DNA of 64,000 nucleotides from DATCZS01 sp036525795 (GTDB lineage: Bacteria > Actinomycetota > Acidimicrobiia > Spongiisociales > ZC4RG35). Made by a program: the position numbers and the translations under genes. The stretch is taken from positions 1 to 64,000 of the forward strand of contig DATCZS010000043.1 in assembly GCA_036525795.1 (NCBI GenBank), read 5' to 3'. This document shows positions 9,051 through 17,368 of this stretch, piece after piece (the first letter of the stretch is position 1; each line of letters opens with the position of its first letter). The notes below the pieces were generated by a model, which was not told the origin of the DNA, did not search any database, and was given only the letters and a program-made list of their open reading frames with translations.

Positions 9051-9905
9051 TCAGGCGAGGGAGTGTTCGGCGGCGGTGACGGCGTTGTGCATCAGCATGG
9101 CGATCGTCATGGGGCCGACGCCTCCCGGGACGGGGGTGATCGCCCCGGCCACCTGCGACACCGCCTCGAAGTCGACGTCGCCCACCAGACCGTCGGCGGT
9201 GCGGTTGATGCCCACGTCGATCACCGTCGCACCCGGCTTGACCCACCCCTCGCCGATCATGCGCGGCCGCCCCACCGCCGCCACCAGGATGTCGGCGCGT
9301 CGACAGAGGTCTGGCAGGTCCCTGGTGCGCGAGTGGGCCAGGGTCACCGTCGCATTGCGCTCCTTGCTCGACAGCAGCACCGCCAGCGGCCGCCCGACGA
9401 GGAACGAACGCCCGACCACCACCACGTGCGCCCCGTCGGTTTCGATCGCATAGTGGTCGAGGATCCTCAGACATCCGGAGGGAGTGCACGGCACCAGACC
9501 CGCCCGGTCGAGGATCAACTTGCCGAGGTTGGCCGGATGAAGCCCGTCCGCATCCTTGTCCGGGGAGATCCGTTGCACGGCCGCCTCGCCGTCGAGGTCA
9601 CCCGGCAGCGGCAGCTGAACCAGGATCGCATCGACGGTGGGACGGGCGTTGAGCTCGGCGATCAGGGACTCCACCTGATCCTGGGTTGCCGTGTCGGCCA
9701 GTTCGTGATGGATCGATTCGATGCCGAGTTCCTCGGCGGTGCGGCGCTTGTTGCGCACGTACACGTGTGAGGCCGGGTCGTTCCCGACGAGCACCGTGGC
9801 GAGGCCGACCGACTTCCCCCGCTGCGACAGCGCCTCCACCCGCGCCGCCACCTCGGTCTTGACCGCCTCGGCCACCGCCTTGCCGTCGAGGGTGATCGCC
9901 GTCAT
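9051..9905 (-). CDS. folD: Methylenetetrahydrofolate dehydrogenase/cyclohydrolase FolD
   Basis: Bifunctional cytosolic enzyme interconverting 5,10-methylene-, methenyl- and 10-formyl-tetrahydrofolate, which supplies the formyl donor for PurN and PurH encoded 2 kb away. The start MTAITLDGKAVA is chosen over an upstream codon giving six extra residues because it matches family N-termini; length is 284 aa. The catalytic lysine motif YVRNKRR, the substrate loop QLPLPGDLDG, the PCTPSG motif, the NADP site VVVVGRSFLVGRPLA and the C-terminal TPVPGGVGPMT are all present. Confidence 0.95.
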   Translation of the reverse strand: MTAITLDGKAVAEAVKTEVAARVEALSQRGKSVGLATVLVGNDPASHVYVRNKRRTAEELGIESIHHELADTATQDQVESLIAELNARPTVDAILVQLPLPGDLDGEAAVQRISPDKDADGLHPANLGKLILDRAGLVPCTPSGCLRILDHYAIETDGAHVVVVGRSFLVGRPLAVLLSSKERNATVTLAHSRTRDLPDLCRRADILVAAVGRPRMIGEGWVKPGATVIDVGINRTADGLVGDVDFEAVSQVAGAITPVPGGVGPMTIAMLMHNAVTAAEHSLA

Positions 9906-9990
9906 GACGCCGAACTCTGCCACGGCGATCGTCCGGGGGCGAACCGCGCCGGAGGCTCGTAGCCTGCATCCATCCGACCAGGAGAAGCAG

Positions 9991-10338
9991 ATGACTCACC
10001 CCGTTCCGTCCCACAGCGGCGCTGCCGCCATGCCGCTCGAGCCCGCCGGGCCGAGGAGCGGAGCCGACCGGGGAGCTCCCCTCGTCTCGTATGCCGAGAT
10101 CTCGAACGACGGGCACATCGAGGTCGGGGTCTGGGAGTGCACCCCGGGCGGATGGGAGATCGTCGACCGTCCAGACACCGAGGTGGTGACGATCGTGAGC
10201 GGGCGGGGGACGATCACCGATGCCGACGGCACCACCCGGCCCCTCCACCCCGGCGCAGTGGTCACCCTGCCCAAGGGCTGGTCCGGACGCTGGGACATCG
10301 ACGAGACCCTGCGCAAGGTCTATGTGGTCGTGAACTGA
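9991..10338 (+). CDS. Small cupin protein (DUF861-like)
   Basis: A 115-aa single-domain cupin. The second half shows the conserved pattern EVVTIVSGRGTITDADGTTRPLHPGAVVTLPKGWSG with the WDI.ETLRKVYVVV ending typical of DUF861/EutQ-like cupins. GGAG ten bases before the ATG supports the start. The classical His metal ligands are largely missing, so it may be non-catalytic. It lies divergent from folD and convergent with purH, leaving only 6 bp between stops. Confidence 0.72.
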   Translation: MTHPVPSHSGAAAMPLEPAGPRSGADRGAPLVSYAEISNDGHIEVGVWECTPGGWEIVDRPDTEVVTIVSGRGTITDADGTTRPLHPGAVVTLPKGWSGRWDIDETLRKVYVVVN

Positions 10339-10344
10339 ACGAGA

Positions 10345-11889
10345 TCAGTGGCGGAACTGACGCTCACCGGTGAACAGCATCGCCAACCCGAGCTCGTTGG
10401 CCCGCTCGATCACGGCTGCGTCCCGCATCGCTCCCCCCGGCTGGACGACGACGGCCGCCCCGGCTCGCGCCGCCACCTCGACCCCGTCGGGGAAGGGGAA
10501 GAAGGCGTCAGACGCCAGCGCCCCGCCTTCTGCCCGCCCGGCCGCCTTCGCCACGGCCAGCTCGCCCGACTCAACCCGGTTCTGCTGGCCGGCCCCGATG
10601 CCCCACGCCGTTCCGTCCTTGGCGAGCACGATGGCGTTCGAGCTGACGTGGCCGCACACCCGCCACGCCAGGGCGGCATCGGCGAGCTCGCCGTGGGTGG
10701 GCTCACGGTCTGTGACGACCGTCCATTCCGACGGGTCGGAGACGAAGGCGTATCTGTCCTGGACGAGCCACCCGCCGCAGGTCTGCCTGATGTGGAGACG
10801 GTCGCTCGTCGGTGGCGGCGCCTCGAGCACCCGGGTGTTCTTGCGTCGTGCCCTGATCCGCTCCACCACTCCCTCGTCGAAGCCCGGGGCGATGACCACG
10901 TCCGCCTGGGCGGCCGCCTCGACGCGCTCGACCGAGGCGAGGTCGACGGGATGCGAGAACGCCACGATCCCCCCGAACGCCGACCGGGGATCGCATTCGT
11001 AGGCATGTTGGTAGGCGGTCGCCAGATCGCTCGCCACCGAGGCACCGCACGGATTGGCGTGCTTGACGATCACCACGGCAGGACGCCGTTCCGGCCCGGA
11101 CAGGTCGTGCACCATCTCCCACGCCGCCCCGGCGTCGTAGATGTTCAGGTAGCTCAGCGGGAGGCCCTCGTGCTGGATCACGCCATCCCACCAGCTCGTC
11201 GATCCCTCCTCCCGGTAGCGAGCCCCGGCTTGATGGGGGTTCTCGCCGTACCGCAGGATGTCCGCCCGCTCCAACGCCACGACGATCCGCTCGGGGAGGG
11301 TGTCCGCCTCCAGCCAGTTGACGATCGCTGCGTCGTATGAGGCAGTGTGGAAGAACGCCGCCCGGGCGAGCTTCCGGCGCAGATCGTCATCGAGGCCCCC
11401 TGCCCGGATCGCGGCGAGAACCTCGTCGTACTGGTCGGGCGAGGTCACGACTCCCACCCAGGCGTGATTCTTGGCCGCGGCGCGCACCATCGCCGGCCCG
11501 CCGATGTCGATCTGTTCGATGATTTCGGCCTCGCCCACGTCCGGGCGACTCACGGTCTCCTGAAACGGATACAGATTGGACACCACCAGCTGGAAGGGAT
11601 CGATGCCCTGTTCCGCCAGGTCGTCTCGATGATCGGACCGCCCCATGTCGGCCAGGATTCCCCCGTGGATCCGGGGATGAAGCGTCTTGACCCTTCCCCC
11701 GAGCATCTCGGGAGAGGCGGTGACGTCTGAGACGAGCTGGACGGGCACGCCGGCCTTGACGATCGCAGCCGCCGTGCCCCCGGACGAGACGATGGCCACT
11801 CCGGCGGCGTGCAACCCCCGGACGAATTCGTCGAGCCCGGTCTTGTCGTACACCGACACGAGCGCCTTCCGCACCTCGATCCCGCTCAT
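10345..11889 (-). CDS. purH: Bifunctional AICAR transformylase/IMP cyclohydrolase PurH
   Basis: Catalyses the last two steps of IMP synthesis; 514 aa, standard length. The N-terminal IMP cyclohydrolase domain has VSVYDKTGL, SSGGTA, GGRVKTLHPRIHGGIL and the NLYPF motif. The C-terminal transformylase domain has the KHANPCG signature, RSAFGGIVAF, and GGAMRDAAVIERAN near the end. The ATG overlaps the purN stop by four bases (ATGA), so the two are translationally coupled. Confidence 0.97.
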   Translation of the reverse strand: MSGIEVRKALVSVYDKTGLDEFVRGLHAAGVAIVSSGGTAAAIVKAGVPVQLVSDVTASPEMLGGRVKTLHPRIHGGILADMGRSDHRDDLAEQGIDPFQLVVSNLYPFQETVSRPDVGEAEIIEQIDIGGPAMVRAAAKNHAWVGVVTSPDQYDEVLAAIRAGGLDDDLRRKLARAAFFHTASYDAAIVNWLEADTLPERIVVALERADILRYGENPHQAGARYREEGSTSWWDGVIQHEGLPLSYLNIYDAGAAWEMVHDLSGPERRPAVVIVKHANPCGASVASDLATAYQHAYECDPRSAFGGIVAFSHPVDLASVERVEAAAQADVVIAPGFDEGVVERIRARRKNTRVLEAPPPTSDRLHIRQTCGGWLVQDRYAFVSDPSEWTVVTDREPTHGELADAALAWRVCGHVSSNAIVLAKDGTAWGIGAGQQNRVESGELAVAKAAGRAEGGALASDAFFPFPDGVEVAARAGAAVVVQPGGAMRDAAVIERANELGLAMLFTGERQFRH

Positions 11890-12461
11890 CGCCAGATCAC
11901 CTTCCTCCCCTGGATCTCGAGTCGGCCCGCGCAGAAGGCCTCGACGACCCGCGGATAGTGGACGTGCTCTTCGCTCTGGATGCGGGCGTGGAGGGTGTCG
12001 GCGGTGTCCTCGGGGCGCACCTCGACGGGGACCTGGAGACAGATCGGGCCGTGATCGACCTGCTCGTCTACGAAGTGGATCGTCACCCCGGTCACGGTCA
12101 CCCCGTGGTCCAGGGCGTCGTCGACGGCGCGGGCGCCGGGGAATGCCGGCAGAAGCGACGGATGGACGTTGAGAATGCGGTGGGGGAACCGGTCGATGGC
12201 GTCCGATCCGAGGATGCGCATGAACCCGGCGAGCACCATGGCCTCGGCACCGGCCCGATCGACTGCATCGCACACGGCGGTCGTGAATCGACGGCGATCG
12301 CCCTGCCACTCGACGACCTCGGTGGAGATCCCGGCCATCCTCGCCCGCTCGAGGCCGTACGCCCCGGGCCGGTCGGACACCACCAGCACGATCTCGGCGA
12401 GCGAAGGGTCCAGCCGATCGATCAGCGCCTGGAGGTTCGACCCCGAGCCCGAGACCAGCAC
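11886..12461 (-). CDS. purN: Phosphoribosylglycinamide formyltransferase PurN
   Basis: Formyl-folate-dependent GAR transformylase of purine synthesis. The signatures LVSGSGSNLQALID, the catalytic NVHPSLLPAFPGA segment, GVTIHFVDEQVDHGPI and the VRPEDTADTLHARI region are all present. The listed GTG start gives 191 aa but drops one or two residues of the first beta strand; the upstream codons in frame read IDIA with no ATG or GTG, so initiation may be at a non-standard codon. First gene of a purN-purH pair. Confidence 0.93.
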   Translation of the reverse strand: MLVSGSGSNLQALIDRLDPSLAEIVLVVSDRPGAYGLERARMAGISTEVVEWQGDRRRFTTAVCDAVDRAGAEAMVLAGFMRILGSDAIDRFPHRILNVHPSLLPAFPGARAVDDALDHGVTVTGVTIHFVDEQVDHGPICLQVPVEVRPEDTADTLHARIQSEEHVHYPRVVEAFCAGRLEIQGRKVIWR

Positions 12462-12729
12462 TGCGATGTCGATGGCGCGCTCCCTGACTGACCAGGCGGG
12501 AGTGTAGGTGCGCCACCGACCGGCCCCACTCTCGGCCTGGCACGGGCCGGAGACGGCCCGCTCGAGGGGCTCGGGTCACGAGCGGCCGTTCGACCCTACG
12601 GCGCCGGCACTGCCACCCGTACGGTTCGGACGAGCCGGAAATCCGGGTCGGGTCGCCGGGGATCGGAGCCCATGCATCGCCCGTCCGGGACCCGGTGGCA
12701 GCGAGATGGGCTGCCGGGAGGTACATGAC
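12462..12729. other. Intergenic region purN/hypC
   Basis: The largest clean gap between divergent genes in the first 20 kb. It should hold the promoter of the purN-purH operon and that of hypC. I found no clear -10 of the common type near purN, whose start codon is also uncertain, and only the Shine-Dalgarno near hypC. Confidence 0.4.
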
Positions 12730-12972
12730 GTGTGTGTCGCCGTGCCTGGTCGAGTGATCGAGATCAGCGATGTCGACGGTGTCAGAGTCGCCCTGGTCGA
12801 CGTGGCAGGAACCGCTCGCGATGCGTCGCTCATCCTTCTCCCCGATGTGGCGGCCGGCGACTGGGTGATCGTCCACCTGGGGATGGCCCTGCGCCGCCTC
12901 GACCCCGCCGAGGCACGCGAGACACTCGAGCTCCTGGGCGAAGCCGGGGTGCTGCCGGGCGGCGGGCCGTGA
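12730..12972 (+). CDS. hypC: HypC/HupF-family hydrogenase maturation chaperone
   Basis: An 80-aa protein starting at GTG so that Cys is residue 2, as required in HypC. The opening M-CVAVPGRVIEI and the later GDWVIVHLGMALRRLD match the family (VCVAVPGRV at the front, a conserved VHxGxA motif in the middle). GGGAGG just upstream acts as the ribosome site. HypC escorts the Fe(CN)2CO group to hydrogenase large subunits. No other hyp or hydrogenase genes are in this window. The next gene overlaps its stop by four bases (GTGA). Confidence 0.85.
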   Translation: MCVAVPGRVIEISDVDGVRVALVDVAGTARDASLILLPDVAAGDWVIVHLGMALRRLDPAEARETLELLGEAGVLPGGGP

Positions 12973-13745
12973 TCGAACCCGGTGTCGCCGGACCGGTGTT
13001 GTTCGCCCGATTCGCCTTTCCCCCCAACCAGCTCGGGTACTGCGGACCGGACGCCAACCGCAGCCTGCTCGAGTACGCCGCGGCAGGTGCGCACGACCCG
13101 GATCTCGCCGCAATGGCGGCGGAGTTCTCCGGCGCCTGGCCCTACCTGCAGCTGATCGCCCACTCCAACGGAATCGCCGACCCGCTCGACGCGAGGGTGG
13201 TCGAGGCGTACTGGATCGGGAACGATCTGCTGGATCGGGTCGATCTGGTCGCCATGGGCAACTCGTTGCGCCACCGCTTCGAGGCCAGGGCCGGAACGGG
13301 CTGGACGGCGCTGGAGGAGACGATTCCTTTCGGGGCAGTACCCCATCACGCCTTTCACGTCTTCTCGGTGTACCCGTGGGTGGGAATGCTGCAGGATGGA
13401 CCAACCGCGCAGCCGCTGACGATCCTCGATCGGTGTCGCATTCGATGGGGAGTCGTGACACAGGTCGACCCGGCGGCGGTGACCGTGGAGAGCCGGCCCC
13501 TGGTTTGGACAGGCCGCCGCCTGGAGCTCGGGCCGGTCCGCCCCGAGCGGGCCCTCAGGGCGAAGGACGGGTATGCGCTCGCAGGGCCGGTCGAGGCGGG
13601 CGACACCGTGGCCCTGCACTGGGACTGGATGTGCTCCCGGCTCACGCCCGTCCAGGTGGCGAACCTGGCACGACGCCAGCAGCGCCAACTTCACATGACC
13701 AACGAGCGACTGGCGCACCCAGGTCCCGCCGAGGTCCTCGCCTGA
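12969..13745 (+). CDS. HypC-linked protein, DUF6390-like
   Basis: A 258-aa cytosolic protein whose GTG start overlaps the hypC stop. It resembles the DUF6390 proteins that accompany hypC and hydrogenase loci in actinobacteria, from memory of FARFAFPPNQLGYCGPDAN at the N-terminus, IADPLDARVVEAYWIGN, and PHHAFHVFSVYPWVGML. Function unknown; coupling with hypC implies a role in metal-enzyme maturation. The C-terminal part (VTVESRPLVW to LARRQQRQLHMTN) looks like a small beta domain plus helix. Confidence 0.7.
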   Translation: MIEPGVAGPVLFARFAFPPNQLGYCGPDANRSLLEYAAAGAHDPDLAAMAAEFSGAWPYLQLIAHSNGIADPLDARVVEAYWIGNDLLDRVDLVAMGNSLRHRFEARAGTGWTALEETIPFGAVPHHAFHVFSVYPWVGMLQDGPTAQPLTILDRCRIRWGVVTQVDPAAVTVESRPLVWTGRRLELGPVRPERALRAKDGYALAGPVEAGDTVALHWDWMCSRLTPVQVANLARRQQRQLHMTNERLAHPGPAEVLA

Positions 13746-13748
13746 ACG

Positions 13749-14777
13749 TCAGTCGACCATCCACACCCGGTCGAGCCGCCATCCCACCGGTTCGCCCGCC
13801 CGCGCCATCGGCGGTCCGAGCAGCCGGATCATGACCTCGCCCACCGCCGTCTCGAGGTGGTGGTCGCTGTATCCGCCCCGGTATGCCACCGCTCTCACCC
13901 GCCCGGGAAGCTGTCCGCCGATCGTGGCCCATTCCGGGCGGACGATCGCCCGGGACCCACCGCGCACTCCGCCCGCGATCACCGCCTCGTCCACTCCATC
14001 GACCGTGATCCGCGCCGGCCCCTCGCCCGCGTCGGTCACGCCGGAGATCACCGAGGCTGCGCCGGTCATCCGGGCGGCCCACTCGTCGACGGGCCGCTCG
14101 TACACCTCTGCCGGAGCGCCCTCCTGGACCACCCTCCCCTCCCTGAGCAGCACCAGACGATCGGCGGTGGCGAGCGCCTCCGCGGCATCATGTGTGGCCA
14201 GCACCGCGGCCGCCCCCCGAGCCGACAGCACGGCCCGTATCTCGTCCGCCAGGGCCACCCGGAGGGGGGCGTCGAGGTGGGCGGTCGGCTCGTCGAACAG
14301 CATCACGTCGACCTGACGGGCGAGCGCCCTGGCCAGCCCGACCCTCTGCTGCTGTCCGCCCGACAGCGCATCCGGGAACCGGTCGGCGAGGTGGGCGATG
14401 CCGAACACCTCGAGGTATCGCATGGCCTCCAGACGGGCGCGAGACCGATCCGAGCCCGCCATGCGAATCGGGTACGCCACCGTGTCCCGCACAGAGAGGT
14501 GGGGCCACAGCGAGAAATCCTGGAACACCATCGCCACGCCTCTGGCCTCGGGATTCACCCACACCCCGGGGCCCGCGACCACGGTCGAAGACACCCGGAT
14601 CTCACCCTGGTCCACGGGGACGAGTCCGGCAATGGCCCCGAGCAGGGTGGACTTCCCCGACCCGGATGGACCCAGGACCGCCACCGTCGAGCCACTCGGA
14701 ACATCCAGGTCGACGGAGTCGAGCACCGGACCGTGTCCGTAGTCGACCGTCACACCGGAGGCCGAGACGACGCTCAT
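13749..14777 (-). CDS. Fe(III)-type ABC transporter ATP-binding protein (FbpC-like)
   Basis: ATPase of a periplasmic-binding-type importer, 342 aa. Walker A GPSGSGKST at about 35-43, Q-loop in VFQDFSLWPHLSV, signature LSGGQQQRVGLARAL, Walker B DVMLFDEPTAHLD, and switch His in ATHD. The last 110 residues form a TOBE-like regulatory domain. It is the last gene of a three-gene operon; its ATG overlaps the permease stop (ATGA). Substrate iron(III) is inferred from the binding protein. Confidence 0.9.
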   Translation of the reverse strand: MSVVSASGVTVDYGHGPVLDSVDLDVPSGSTVAVLGPSGSGKSTLLGAIAGLVPVDQGEIRVSSTVVAGPGVWVNPEARGVAMVFQDFSLWPHLSVRDTVAYPIRMAGSDRSRARLEAMRYLEVFGIAHLADRFPDALSGGQQQRVGLARALARQVDVMLFDEPTAHLDAPLRVALADEIRAVLSARGAAAVLATHDAAEALATADRLVLLREGRVVQEGAPAEVYERPVDEWAARMTGAASVISGVTDAGEGPARITVDGVDEAVIAGGVRGGSRAIVRPEWATIGGQLPGRVRAVAYRGGYSDHHLETAVGEVMIRLLGPPMARAGEPVGWRLDRVWMVD

Positions 14778-16369
14778 CGCCGCCCCACGGCTCGCCAGCC
14801 GCCGTACCCCACCAGCGCCCCCGTCGCCACGGCCCCCGTCAGGAGCACGGCGAGGGCGGCCGTGCCTCCCACATCCCCCAGCTGGGCCAGGTTGAGCACC
14901 ACCACCGCCAGCGTCTCCGACCCGGGTGCGTAGAGGAGGCTCGACATGGTGAGCTCGTGGAAGCCGAAGAGGAACACGATCACCCACGCCGCCAGAAGCG
15001 CCGGAGCGAGCAGCGGAACCGCGATGGTGGCGAGCACCGCGCGGGGACCGGCTCCGCTCACCCGGGCGGCCATCAGCGGAGCGGTCGACAGACCGGCCAC
15101 CGATCCGGAGATGGTCCGATGGCCAAGCGCCCAGAACTTGGCGAGGTAGGCGAGGAGGATCAACACGAAACCCTCCCGTATGAGGCCGCCGTACCCGAGC
15201 CCGATCGCCACCGCCAGCGCCGACCCCGGAACTGCGAAGCCGAGGATCGTTGCGGAGCCGAACAGACGCCCACCCCGGCCGCCCCGGCTCATCGCCGCAC
15301 TGACACCGCCGAGTCCCACCACGACGGTGGCGGCCGTCACGGCCAGCACCAGGCTCGTCGCAAAGGCGCCCGCTCCCCGTCCCGCCAGCGCCGTTCCGAA
15401 GTTCGCCGTGGTCCAGTTGCCGGGGACCGGCGCCAGCCCCGGCGCTCTGGTGAGGGCGGCGAGCACGATCGCAAGCAGGGGCAGGCCACTCGACACCACG
15501 GCGAAGGCCCACACTGCGGCCGCCGCCCAGCGGGATCGTCCGCCAGGCATGCTCCGGCCGGCCGGAACGGCACCCGCCCTCCAGCCGCCGGCGGCGTCGG
15601 TCGTCCCCACCACCAGTGCGGCCAGCACGACCAGCAACATGGCAGAACCGAGCACCCTGGCGAATACCTCCGGATCCGCCGCCCGGAGCAGATCCTGATA
15701 GATCCGGGTGGTGACGGTGCCGAAACCGGCCGGGGTCCCGAGGACCGCGGGAACGCCGAACGAGTTCGCCCCGAAGACGAAGGCAAGGCCGAACGCCGCC
15801 ACCAGGGCCGGCCTCAGCAGCGGAACGGAGATCGTGACGAGGGCCCGGCGGCGGCTTGCTCCCGACACCGCGGCGGCGGCGAGCAGCGAGGGCCCGACAC
15901 GGGTCCGCAGCGCCGAACGCAGAACCAGGTAGGTGATGGGAACTGCGTTGACGGCGATCACCACCGCCACCCCCCACCCGCCCTCGATCCAGTCGGCGGC
16001 CAGTCCGGTGGCGTCGTCCATGAGCCCGGTGGGCCCGAAGGCCCGCGCCCACCCGATCGCCGAGACGAACGGTGGCACGAGCAGGGGAAGGAGCATCACC
16101 GCATGCAGGAGCGCCCCGCCGGCCGCCCGCTCCACGGCGAGCGCCCCGGCCAGACCGACCAGCACCGCCAGCGACGCTGCCACCAACGAGGAGCCGATGG
16201 TGTTGGCGAAGGGCGTGCGGATGCCCTCCCACACGACACCGAGCGGCGCTCCGGCGACGACGGACTCCACCGTGAGCCGCACCAGCGGGTACCCGACCAG
16301 TCCCCCCAGAGCCGGAACCGCCACCCACCAGGGCCACCGACGCCGGGCAGAGTCCATCGCGGCCGTCAT
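14774..16369 (-). CDS. Fe(III)-type ABC transporter permease (FbpB-like, fused double permease)
   Basis: Integral membrane subunit of 531 aa with about 12 hydrophobic segments, built from two BPD-transport-like halves as in FbpB/SfuB. Both ATPase-contact EAA loops are visible: one around AAAVSGASRRRALVTISVPL and the second around AARVSGAGPRAVLATIAVPL. Its start overlaps the stop of the binding-protein gene and its stop overlaps the ATPase start, so the operon is tightly coupled. Confidence 0.9.
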   Translation of the reverse strand: MTAAMDSARRRWPWWVAVPALGGLVGYPLVRLTVESVVAGAPLGVVWEGIRTPFANTIGSSLVAASLAVLVGLAGALAVERAAGGALLHAVMLLPLLVPPFVSAIGWARAFGPTGLMDDATGLAADWIEGGWGVAVVIAVNAVPITYLVLRSALRTRVGPSLLAAAAVSGASRRRALVTISVPLLRPALVAAFGLAFVFGANSFGVPAVLGTPAGFGTVTTRIYQDLLRAADPEVFARVLGSAMLLVVLAALVVGTTDAAGGWRAGAVPAGRSMPGGRSRWAAAAVWAFAVVSSGLPLLAIVLAALTRAPGLAPVPGNWTTANFGTALAGRGAGAFATSLVLAVTAATVVVGLGGVSAAMSRGGRGGRLFGSATILGFAVPGSALAVAIGLGYGGLIREGFVLILLAYLAKFWALGHRTISGSVAGLSTAPLMAARVSGAGPRAVLATIAVPLLAPALLAAWVIVFLFGFHELTMSSLLYAPGSETLAVVVLNLAQLGDVGGTAALAVLLTGAVATGALVGYGGWRAVGRR

Positions 16370-17313
16370 CCGGGGAAGATCGAGCGGTATTCGCCCATCA
16401 AGTCGGATTGACGATCGAACAGCGCCGACCAGTCGGGGAACACCAGCGGGCCGGACTCCTCGGACCAGGCGACCTCGGAGCGCACCGGCTGCCAGCCGGT
16501 GGCGGCGACGGCGGTCTGGCCGTCGACCGAGAGCACATGCTCCACGAACGCCCGGGCCTCGTCCCGATCGCCGTCGACCACCACCGCGATCGGGCTGTAG
16601 ATGGCGATGCCGCCCGGTTCCGGATACACGATCTCGATCGGTGAGCCGTTGGCGACGGCGCTGCGGGCCGGACCGTCCAGCGTCATCCCTGCGACGAACC
16701 TCCCCTCGGCGACACCGGTGATGACGTCGCCCGGCGAGGACACCTGGGTGGCCCCATGTCCGGCGAGGCGGCGATAGAAGTCGAATCCGAACCGATCCGA
16801 CAGGGCGAAGAACCCCATGGCCCCGAAGGCAGAACCGGCGAATCCCGGGTCTGGGACGACCACGGCGTGCGCCAGTCCGGCGCCGGCCAGATCGTCCCAG
16901 GATCGGACGGCGTTCGACTCCTCCTGCTGCACCGCCACCACCACCAACAGCCTGGTGCCGAAGAACGTCTCGGTGACGAGATCGGGGGACAGCGCACCGG
17001 CGTTGTCCGGGCGCCACGCCTCCAGCAGGCCGTCCGCCTCGTATTGCTGGATCGAGAGCGGATCTGTCAGCCACAGGACGTCCGCCAGGATTCCGCCCTG
17101 GCGCTCCTCGGTCGCCAGCCGGGCGGCGACGTCGCCGGTCGGTGCCCTGAACACCTCGACCTCGATCCCCGGATCGAAGCCGGCGAGCACCGCATCGACG
17201 GTGTCCTGGGTGACACTGGTGTAGATCCGCAGCACACCGTCGCCTCGCACCGAAGGGCCACACCCGGCCACGATCAGCCCGAACAGGACGAGACGCGGCG
17301 CCAGGCTCTTCAT
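16366..17313 (-). CDS. Fe(III)-type ABC transporter substrate-binding lipoprotein (FbpA-like)
   Basis: Extracellular solute-binding lipoprotein of 315 aa. The start at MKSLAPRLVLFGLIVAGC gives a clean lipoprotein signal with cleavage before Cys19. The mature part begins LRIYTSVTQDTVDAVLAGF and continues AARLATEERQGGILADVLWLTDP, typical of Fe(III)/ferric-siderophore-type binding proteins (FbpA/FutA). Iron, thiamine or phosphonate cannot be separated by eye; iron is the best guess. First gene of the operon; GGAAG lies before the ATG and TACCAT eight bases upstream is a likely -10. I saw no convincing IdeR box. Confidence 0.88.
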   Translation of the reverse strand: MKSLAPRLVLFGLIVAGCGPSVRGDGVLRIYTSVTQDTVDAVLAGFDPGIEVEVFRAPTGDVAARLATEERQGGILADVLWLTDPLSIQQYEADGLLEAWRPDNAGALSPDLVTETFFGTRLLVVVAVQQEESNAVRSWDDLAGAGLAHAVVVPDPGFAGSAFGAMGFFALSDRFGFDFYRRLAGHGATQVSSPGDVITGVAEGRFVAGMTLDGPARSAVANGSPIEIVYPEPGGIAIYSPIAVVVDGDRDEARAFVEHVLSVDGQTAVAATGWQPVRSEVAWSEESGPLVFPDWSALFDRQSDLMGEYRSIFPG

Positions 17314-17368
17314 GTCTTCCGATGGTAGGAGCGGCCCGGCTCGGTCACCGTGCCCGGGACGGTCTTGT

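Noticed and set aside
13778..16337. Large frame joining the ABC ATPase to an upstream low-complexity stretch
   Set aside because: The real ATPase begins at 14777; the rest is an out-of-frame shadow of the permease.
17314..17368. IdeR/DtxR iron box before the ABC importer
   Set aside because: No sequence close to TTAGGTTAGCCTAACCTAA was found.
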